Shown here: positions 5,959-6,707 of the stretch, one piece after another
Layout of the letters: each line of letters opens with the position of its first letter
Numbering within the stretch: the first letter of the stretch is position 1
The notes under the pieces: model-generated
Database searches by the model: none
The model's input: the letters and a program-made list of their open reading frames with translations, nothing else
What the model was told of the DNA's origin: nothing
Assembly (NCBI GenBank): GCA_002395405.1
Contig: DGWX01000066.1
Span: 1 to 6,707 of the forward strand
Direction of reading: 5' to 3'
DNA length: 6,707 nucleotides
Source: Christensenella sp. UBA4247
Lineage (GTDB): Bacteria > Bacillota > Clostridia > Christensenellales > CAG-1252
Made by a program: the position numbers and the translations under genes

Positions 5959-6707
5959 TCAAGAATTGTATTGTTTGATCAAGCGAACGAAAGTTTTAGA
6001 CGAGAAAAGTAAAATACCGATGAAGATACAAATCACAAGATCGGGGAAAACGTACGCACTTTGATAGGTAAAGCTATACCAAACGACAGACGTACCTTCG
6101 GGAGCAAACGCGCCGAATGCGAAAATTCCCGAGATAAAATGCATTAAGAAGCGTCCGAGTCCCGCGATGATCGCGCCGAGCGCGAATTGAAGCGTCGGTA
6201 TCTTTTTCAAAGCATTCAAAGAGAAAAACAGCCCTGCCATCCCTATGCAAGCAAACGCGGCGGGATAATCGAGAACGAACTGCGCCGGGTGCAAAATATA
6301 AGAATCTTGGATCGCTTGCATGAGCCCGTAGATCATACCAGCAAAGACGCCTTTTTTTACGCCGAACATACAAGAATAGATCATTAAAGGAAGCAGCGAA
6401 GCGACAGTGATCGAACCGCCCTGCGGCATTTTTACGATCCTGAGATAGGACAAAGCAAAGCTCATCGCGACAGAGATCGCGGCATACGTAATCGATTTTG
6501 TGGTAAATCCCGTTTTATCTTTTCTGCCGACGAAGAAAGCCACGAATAAAACGATGCCGATCGCAAGTGCGGCAAAGATATAAAGAGCAAGGGGATGAAC
6601 GTCCTTATTCGAGATCCAATTCATTTCGGCTGCGTCTCCGCCCGCGAAATGCACACCCATACAAACGAAAACGGCGATCACTGCCGCGCCGACAAACGTT
6701 CCGATCG
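5959..6707 (-). CDS. thiT: ThiT, substrate-binding S component of the thiamine ECF transporter (5' end outside the window)
   Basis: This integral membrane protein binds thiamine and works with the shared ECF module (two ATPases plus EcfT), which is not in this window. Numbering from an in-frame GTG at 6681, the family core starts near residue 60. It includes MPQGGSITVASLLPL (85-99), HPAQFVLDY (131-139), MHFISGIF (180-187) and FAPEGTSVVWYSFTYQ (192-207), which closely match Bacillus subtilis ThiT (YuaJ) as I remember it. Compared with Lactococcus ThiT, His181, Asp138 and Tyr202 align with the ligand residues His125, Glu84 and Tyr146, while Gln207 stands where Asn151 is expected. Before the core there is at least one extra membrane helix (about 31-51) and part of another. 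The frame stays open to 6707, so the true start is beyond the edge and any TPP riboswitch would be outside the window. Confidence 0.93.
   Translation of the reverse strand, partial: IGTFVGAAVIAVFVCMGVHFAGGDAAEMNWISNKDVHPLALYIFAALAIGIVLFVAFFVGRKDKTGFTTKSITYAAISVAMSFALSYLRIVKMPQGGSITVASLLPLMIYSCMFGVKKGVFAGMIYGLMQAIQDSYILHPAQFVLDYPAAFACIGMAGLFFSLNALKKIPTLQFALGAIIAGLGRFLMHFISGIFAFGAFAPEGTSVVWYSFTYQSAYVFPDLVICIFIGILLFSSKTFVRLIKQYNS

Noticed and set aside
6440..6445. CTGAGA motif resembling part of a TPP riboswitch
   Set aside because: It lies on the antisense strand inside the thiT coding region and the other conserved riboswitch elements are absent nearby. The spacer 5839-5958 also lacks them.

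Overview
The window looks like chromosomal DNA from a low-to-moderate-GC Bacillota, most likely an uncultured Clostridia-type organism. This rests on strong AGGAGG-type ribosome binding sites, sigma-A-like promoters, lipoprotein signal peptides, a ThiT-type thiamine transporter and a Gram-positive style GyrB/ParE N-terminus. No mobile element, CRISPR array, tRNA or rRNA was seen.

Left edge (1-1008). The minus strand carries the first 27 codons of a type IIA topoisomerase B subunit (gyrB or parE), with a good promoter. Upstream of it lie two small divergent genes separated by 60 bp: a Gly/Ser/Asn-rich 126-residue protein (minus) and a Lys/Glu-rich helical 90-residue protein (plus). I cannot assign a function to either.

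Centre (1005-5874). Five tightly packed minus-strand genes form one probable operon. In transcription order they are: a degenerate MalK-like ABC ATPase, an S41 carboxy-terminal-processing-type protease with a PDZ domain and a probable lipoprotein anchor, a NitT/TauT-type substrate-binding lipoprotein, its permease, and a canonical ATPase. The last three make a complete importer of the nitrate/sulfonate/taurine/thiamine-precursor type. The first gene keeps Walker A but has lost the signature motif, the catalytic glutamate and the switch histidine. Its promoter places the predicted transcription start on the A of the ATG, so the message appears leaderless. The last operon gene converges on the 90-residue gene with overlapping stop codons and no visible terminator.

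Right edge (5904-6707). A thiamine ECF transporter S component (ThiT), cut by the window end, finishes in a strong intrinsic terminator just ahead of the operon promoter. Its proximity makes a thiamine-precursor substrate for the ABC importer thinkable, but nothing in the sequence proves it. The part of the window most worth following up is the pseudo-ATPase plus protease placed at the head of an otherwise ordinary importer operon.
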